From: Apostichopus japonicus
Lineage: Eukaryota; Echinodermata; Holothuroidea; Aspidochirotida; Stichopodidae
Direction of reading: 5' to 3'
Assembly: GCF_037975245.1 (NCBI RefSeq)
Contig: NC_092569.1
Coordinates: forward strand, 26,359,668 to 26,423,667
Length of the DNA stretch: 64,000 nucleotides
The notes under the pieces are model-generated. The model was not told the origin of the DNA and did no database searches. It saw only the letters and a program-made list of their open reading frames with translations. The position numbers were made by a program, and so were the translations under genes. Numbering within the stretch: the stretch's first letter is position 1; every line of letters begins with the position of its first letter. Positions 58,310-64,000 of this stretch are shown one piece after another.

Positions 58310-61300
58310 AACCTCCAAACCTGAGCACAACTCAATTTCGAAGGGAACAGTTCTTTTTCGTGTTTAATCAACGGCATATTAACCAAAGCGACAGCTAGTT
58401 CGAGGTGAAAGTCTTCTTTGAACGTCTACGTCACAATGGTATTATAAATTATTAGCTGGGAAGATGAACAAACGGCTGTGTGGATCTGACAATGAAACAC
58501 ATTGGCTGTACACAATATATTGTGTAACCACTGTAATAGGATCCAATCGACAAATATGAGTGGTTCAATATCAATTTGAATATTCATATTATCGAAAATG
58601 ATCAATTTAACGTCATTAACGGAGATATTATCAAGATCAGTGTAAGAAGTGGAGAGATCAAAGAATTACATAAGCACAACGAGTCGTGTACACGGGCAAA
58701 TGTTAGTTAACATTGTAGAAATAATATCATTGTTTTGCATCTAAGCACCCTTATTAAGCACATTTCTGAAAGCGGAGTTATTGGTCGCCCCTCAGGCTTT
58801 AGATTCGTCCCCAAAACGGACTTGGGCCAAATTTTGGGAGCGCCAACCCTCTCAAAATTGTAATTCGTAACAGAGGTTACAGTCTGTATGGTGTCATATC
58901 AACAAAGGCGGCCTTAAATAAACTTAAATTCTCTTATTCTTGAAATGGGGGAGGGGAGGGGGAGGGGGTGGTTGTCTTTCCCCCTGGTCTTTATACAATT
59001 ATTAAATTATCTAGTTCCAATATTATTTAAACATGTTAACTTTAACATTAAAATTAAAAAATGTAAAATTATGAATTATATAAATAACTAAATCCATATC
59101 TCGATAGGCATGCTCAATATACCATACCAAACCAATATCATCGAGGAGGGGGTGGGGTGGGGGGGGGGGGTTGGTGGATAGAGGGGAAGTCTGGTGGACG
59201 ACGGCTCAGTCCTCATGAGAGATGATCGGTCGTTCGCTGGAATATTGGACGATTGCTGGTCTTTAAATATGTAGATTTTCGCGTTTGGTCGCCTACTGGT
59301 GACAATGTTATCCAAAATTGTGTACCGACCAATTTATCTTGTTATTGAACAATAACGAAAATTAAATTAAAATCAACGCCAAACAAATTGCTTTTTAGGG
59401 AGTGTTTCATTTTAACAAAAGGACCTAAAAAATATTGGTGGCGATATATGGTTTTCTTCTTTTCAAATTTGGAGACATCTATTTCGCAGAGAAGAGATAT
59501 ATTTTGATAAGTTCTTTGCATATTAACAAGTAATGTTTTTTTTTTTCAAATCTTGTAACGGTGGCCCTGAAGAGACATCCGAGTTGTAGAAAATTGTCAA
59601 ATTATCAAGTTGGTGATTTGCATATATACTAGTTTACATTTACAAAAAACAAAAACAAAAAAAAAACTCGATATTTGTCGAGTTGACACGTTACGATAAC
59701 ATGACATTTGAAGAAAATTGTCAATTTGTAAATTGTCGAGCTGTGGCGTTAGATATGTAAAACTTGACAAACACGTCAATAAACAAGATAATTGATGACT
59801 CGTCAAGTTACAGTTAACATGACATCTTGACATTACATATCAAATTGTCGCGATATCGCGTAACTCATACCAGAGAATTGTTCCCTGCTTATACTTTACA
59901 CGATAGGACTATATACAACTCATTTGTCCTCTCAGAACTACCGTACTTTTCAGAATCACTTGAAGGCCTACGTGTGCAAACAATTAGAAAGCGGTGGCGA
60001 TGACATTTATGTATTCATATACCTCTTTTGTGTTTGAATGTAGCTTAAAACAGTTGTACGTCAAATTGATCGAAAACTAGGCCTATACTATTAAATGAAA
60101 GCTCTAAATTAATTTCTAGTAAAAAAGGGCAATTTAGTGTGTTAATGATAGCCACAAACTGTCGTAAAATATTCCATAAATAAAACATTATTCAGAATTG
60201 TAACTGATGTTTTTTGGAGGTTGCTATGGCAACGGATTTTATTTTCACTGATACTCCAGTCGGCGATAGATAACCAAATTTATAAAACCACACAAAAAGA
60301 AGCTATTCCAGGTGAATGATTATTTTGGCTGATGAAAGAGGAATAAATTCTAAGTTTCCAGTTGAAGTTTGAATTCATTTCATAGGCAACGTTTTCAGTT
60401 AACATCAGATTGATACTGGAGACCAAAAGTGAACTTGAAGCAAGCTGATGTGATGTCAGAAGTACAATGATAAATTTGTTTCAGGTTTTTTTGTTGTTGC
60501 TGTAGTTGAAAGTTACAAAATATATGTCCCAAAATTCCATTGTTAATCGGGGACAGTATCAGTCGGGAGATATTTACAGTCAACCGGGTTATAGGGTGAA
60601 CACCCTTTTTCAATCACAAAAGTAAAAAAAAAACACACACACAAGAGAATTTATTAGCACAACCATTAGCTAATTATAGACCTTATTGATAGTCTCAATA
60701 TGCCCCAGAAAGCACCATTTGACGTCTAAATTTGTATCGATTTCTCTCTGGGAGGACCACCAGAAACCCTAACTTGGAGTCGACTTCAACAAATCCAGGC
60801 CACAGCCCTCCTTTATAAATTCCTTCACCCGTCTCTGCCCTCCATATAGTTTCAGTCCCTACCTACTAATTGTTCGGAACTATTTTAGAACCCCCCCCCC
60901 CCCCCCATCCCCATTCAACTTTGCTCGCCTTCAAAGTGTTAAACCTCAGATGTTTAAGTGGTATACTAGACATATTCTTGACTATTAACAGTGCATATTT
61001 TTAACAGCATATCAAAATTAATTCTGTGCATAGAGTTACTCTTGAAACTTACGGACTATAAGAAGTCCGGCAAGTTTAATTAAAGAGCATAAACTGTTTA
61101 AAGATCACTTCTAAAAAAAAAGAAGAAAAAAAGGCAAACTTAAAAGTGGTATAGAAACACATCCTGTACTGAAAACAGTTTCTGTTGTAAAATTATCAAA
61201 AGTAATTTCATGCCACATGTCAATAACAGTTATCGCAACAGTTTGAGGACAAATTCATGCGTCATCGTGTTCAAATTGAGACAGTACATGTTTTAAAGTA

Positions 61301-62300
61301 AACCTTTGTACATATAATAAGCAAACAACAATGTTTTGTTCCCAATCCTGATTACAGTTATGAGGGTCACGTGATTACCTTGATTTCTTGATGCGAAATT
61401 CCCTCTCAAAAAAAAAAAAAAAAATCGAGGGAAATCGAATATTTTATTCTCGATTGTTTCACCTAGAGATATTATACTATACGCAGAATATCAGTGGGCA
61501 GGACCAGCCCTTCCCCTCAACAGGCAGAATACTGCAGAAAAATATCTTAGTATGACGGTATATATATATAAATAAACAACATGCATATGCGGTAAAACCT
61601 AAACAGGTGGGAAATACTTCAACATTGTTTCAAAACTGTCAAACTATAACACTATTTTGAATCTAAGAACACACGGTCACCCTTTTGCCGAAATTTCTCA
61701 CACCCTTCTTCTTACACCCACCACTGCGCGACTCAGTATATTACATCCCCCCCCCCCGCTCCCCACCGTACAAGGAATGTGTTTACACCCGTCAGACAAG
61801 ATATTCATGCTTACCATCTAGTAGTTCACAGGTTCTATATATATACATCCGTGGCACACAATCCTTTCAAATATTCGCCAAATTTCTGATGCACGTGAAG
61901 GGCTAATAAACAATTGAAACTAAAGTAAATAGCTCTCTTCGTGTATCCACGAAGGCCTATTTATTAACTTAACGAAGGTTTTTTAATGATATTTCTGATA
62001 TAAATGTTGGTTAATGTTTACGATGGTTAAACCGAACGGCTTACATAGCGAAAAACACAATGAACATTTAATGCCCGTTACCAAGGAAATATGTTGTTAA
62101 ACTGTGAACGAAGGATATCATTGCAAATTGTTAGCTGCATTGTATTTAAAGTCACATGCAAAAAAAGCCATACTATAAGCTTACAAAAGTTGACTTAAAA
62201 TGGAGCAAAACATAAAGTAAGAACCCCCCTCCCCAAAAAATGAAATAAAAACAGGTGAAGAGACAAACAACAATAAGATAAAATTAAAAGAGTCATATCA
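58310..62300. other. Right flank of the FReD gene, no gene seen
   Basis: Upstream of the FReD first exon. It contains homopolymer runs (59159, 60890, 61414, 61747) and a cluster of TTGTCA/TGACAA and CGTTAC/GTAACG words at 59570-59860 that may be a small inverted-repeat element. No coding exon recognised. Confidence 0.45.
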
Positions 62301-62303
62301 TTC

Positions 62304-63385
62304 TGTTACGATCAACTCGATCAAGGCCAGAATACACCTCCCCTTGGATTCACAACTCAAATGACTAAACAATACAGTCTAAAAATTTAACTTTACATAT
62401 AACAATAAGTATTTATTTAATTGTGTGTTCAAGGTAATTAAAATCAAACAAAGATTATTTATCAATATCAAAGCAGTTTACACTAAAACAGATTTAATAA
62501 GTTATACTATAATTTACTCACGACCTGGTGTGTGCCGCAACGCGAGCGCAGTGACCAAAAGTCCTGGCGAATATTCCAGCGAAACTTGTAGACGGACGAA
62601 TGTCCAATATTGAAGAAATCCAGCTCCCAACTTGATGACTTCCACTTCGGAGGTCGACTACTAATGAATGTCCAAGTTGTGCTTGCAGCTTGTTTATCCT
62701 TGGATTCCTGTCCTTGGGTAACTCAGAGGCCACAATAAGTAGTGCTGACTGGCACAGAACCGAAGACGGCTACACAACGATGGGCGACTTCGAAGCCGGT
62801 AAACTTGTAGCAAATCCACTAATAAAAAGACAGCTATAACTTTACTGTCAAACTAAGTGAGTATTTACTCACACTGGAATTGTAGGATTCACTTGAGCGA
62901 GAGGTTATTAAACTCCTGGAGCCAAGATGGTTAAAAACTCTCGATCTCAAATTATCAGGTGCTTATATAGCCTTTTCACAAGTCCAGAAAGATCTTGAAA
63001 TGTCCATCCATTCTAGAAGCATCTTACAGTAGCTCCAGCTCAGTTTAACCAACCCAAAAGGTCACTTCACCTTTCCAGGAAATCCTCACCTAGTGTTCTA
63101 AAAATAGCACAGGGGATGTCCCCTTGGCGGCACTCCAATGTTCTAGCTTGTTCCAATGTGTACTGTTGAGATGTTCTACATTGTTCTCAAATGTTCTAAC
63201 TCTTCTAGAAGCTTCTCAACTTTTCAAAATATTCTGCACACACCAGATATGCACACACACACACCAGGCAGTTCTATACTATGATTCTCAGATTAATATA
63301 TAATATTCTATGATATTGATTTATAATACAACTAATTGTTGCAAAAATCATACAAATTATTGAGATTACTTAGGGGCCTGTAACA
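62304..63385 (-). mobile_element. Large LTR (1,082 bp), probably Ty3/gypsy, minus orientation
   Basis: It starts TGTTACG and ends CTGTAACA. Immediately to the right, CCCTCCCCCTTAAAGAAAG gives, on the minus strand, a polypurine tract abutting the LTR, so this would be the 3' LTR. At ~63572-63598 a minus-strand frame reads KDNVMADAL, like the end of gypsy RNase H, and GGGGCCTGTAACA recurs at 63594-63606. No other internal sequence follows, so it is a deleted copy. Confidence 0.65.
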
Positions 63386-63779
63386 CCCTCCCCCTTAAAG
63401 AAAGAAATTTTGATTGAAAAGAAAACTTTCTTAACTTTTAATTTCATATGAACATTTAAGCTTATTTAAGGCACTCATAACCTTAAAGGTTTACATACAG
63501 AATTTATTTACAATGACACCTTTTCTTTTAAAACTCTTTGCTTGTTAATGATAAACTATCCAACTACAAGGCATCAGCCATCACATTATCTTTGGGGCCT
63601 GTAACAATATCCATAATTAAAACGGTTTATGGTTGCAGCACTCTAAACATTATTGGGAGATGGTTCCATTCTTTGGCCCCAATATAAGGAAACCGTCTTT
63701 TATTAAATTCGGTTTCCTCAACCGAAGAAAAAAAGCAGCAAAAACGATATTCAACCTACACTCCCTACAAATACACACA

Positions 63780-63782
63780 CAC

Positions 63783-63842
<60 letters not shown>
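63780..63842. repeat. (TA)n microsatellite
   Basis: CA then TA dinucleotide run of ~60 bp. Confidence 0.95.
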
Positions 63843-63846
<4 letters not shown>

Positions 63847-63881
63847 TGGTATTTTGGTTTACTTCATAGCATGATAGCTGG

Positions 63882-63934
63882 GACTTAGGTTTACCTCGGG
63901 GATAGGTTTACCTGACACCAGGTAAACCTAAGTC
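63882..63934. repeat. Perfect hairpin, 15-bp arms
   Basis: GACTTAGGTTTACCT (63882-63896) and AGGTAAACCTAAGTC (63920-63934) are exact complements; the loop contains a further AGGTTTACCT. Confidence 0.9.
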
Positions 63935-64000
63935 TAGGGTCTTCTTGTTCAATCAATTTCACTTCCTTTGAGGAATGATTATTTCGAGTTAAGAGATTAC

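Overview
This window is animal (metazoan) nuclear DNA. It is AT-rich, full of introns, microsatellites, tandem repeats and several transposon classes, with few coding bases. A fibrinogen-related secreted lectin-like gene, tRNA-derived SINEs, Ty3/gypsy and Penelope-like elements and THAP fragments together suggest a marine invertebrate deuterostome. An echinoderm is my guess; nothing here fixes the species.

Three host loci are readable. (1) On the minus strand, eight exons between 57634 and 35582 join in phase into one gene. It encodes a predicted 359-residue secreted protein: signal peptide, short Ser/Thr-rich linker exons (two are products of a ~1 kb tandem duplication) and a C-terminal fibrinogen-related domain. 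It fills the right third of the window, and its introns hold most of the repeats there. (2) On the plus strand near the left edge (283-2558) are two exons of a second fibrinogen-related gene. The domain-starting exon is split by a SINE. Removing the 445-bp insertion gives exactly the 129-bp length of the matching exon in gene 1. (3) Between them, on the minus strand (8905-12377), lies ribosomal protein S20 (uS10), with three coding exons visible and one apparent GC-AG intron; the start-codon exon was not located.

The rest is mobile and repetitive. 3618-8046 is a Ty3/gypsy element with 153-bp LTRs, a 5-bp target duplication and frameshifted gag-pol. 9774-10479 is a terminal-inverted-repeat element. 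12526-12873 and 33617-34602 are hAT-type MITEs with exact 8-bp target duplications. 16559-17654 is a truncated Penelope-like element with a GIY-YIG endonuclease ORF and inverted terminal copies, each carrying a hammerhead-like motif. 22882-27532 is a CACTA-like element containing a 1.5-kb palindrome. 40528-42158 is a DNA element inserted inside a 77-bp satellite. LINE fragments lie at 18656-18930, 50115-51780 and 54000-54560, and a 1,082-bp LTR lies at 62304-63385. Minisatellites occur at 19660-20350 (20 bp), 32330-33250 (51 bp) and 36040-37740 (44 bp).

The most unusual observations are these: a 77-bp satellite built from the 3' end and splice donor of the fibrinogen exon, so that intron 6 carries about eleven decoy donors; perfect hairpins absent from paralogous copies in the same window, suggesting templated inverted insertions; and the hammerhead-like motifs in both inverted arms of the Penelope-like element.
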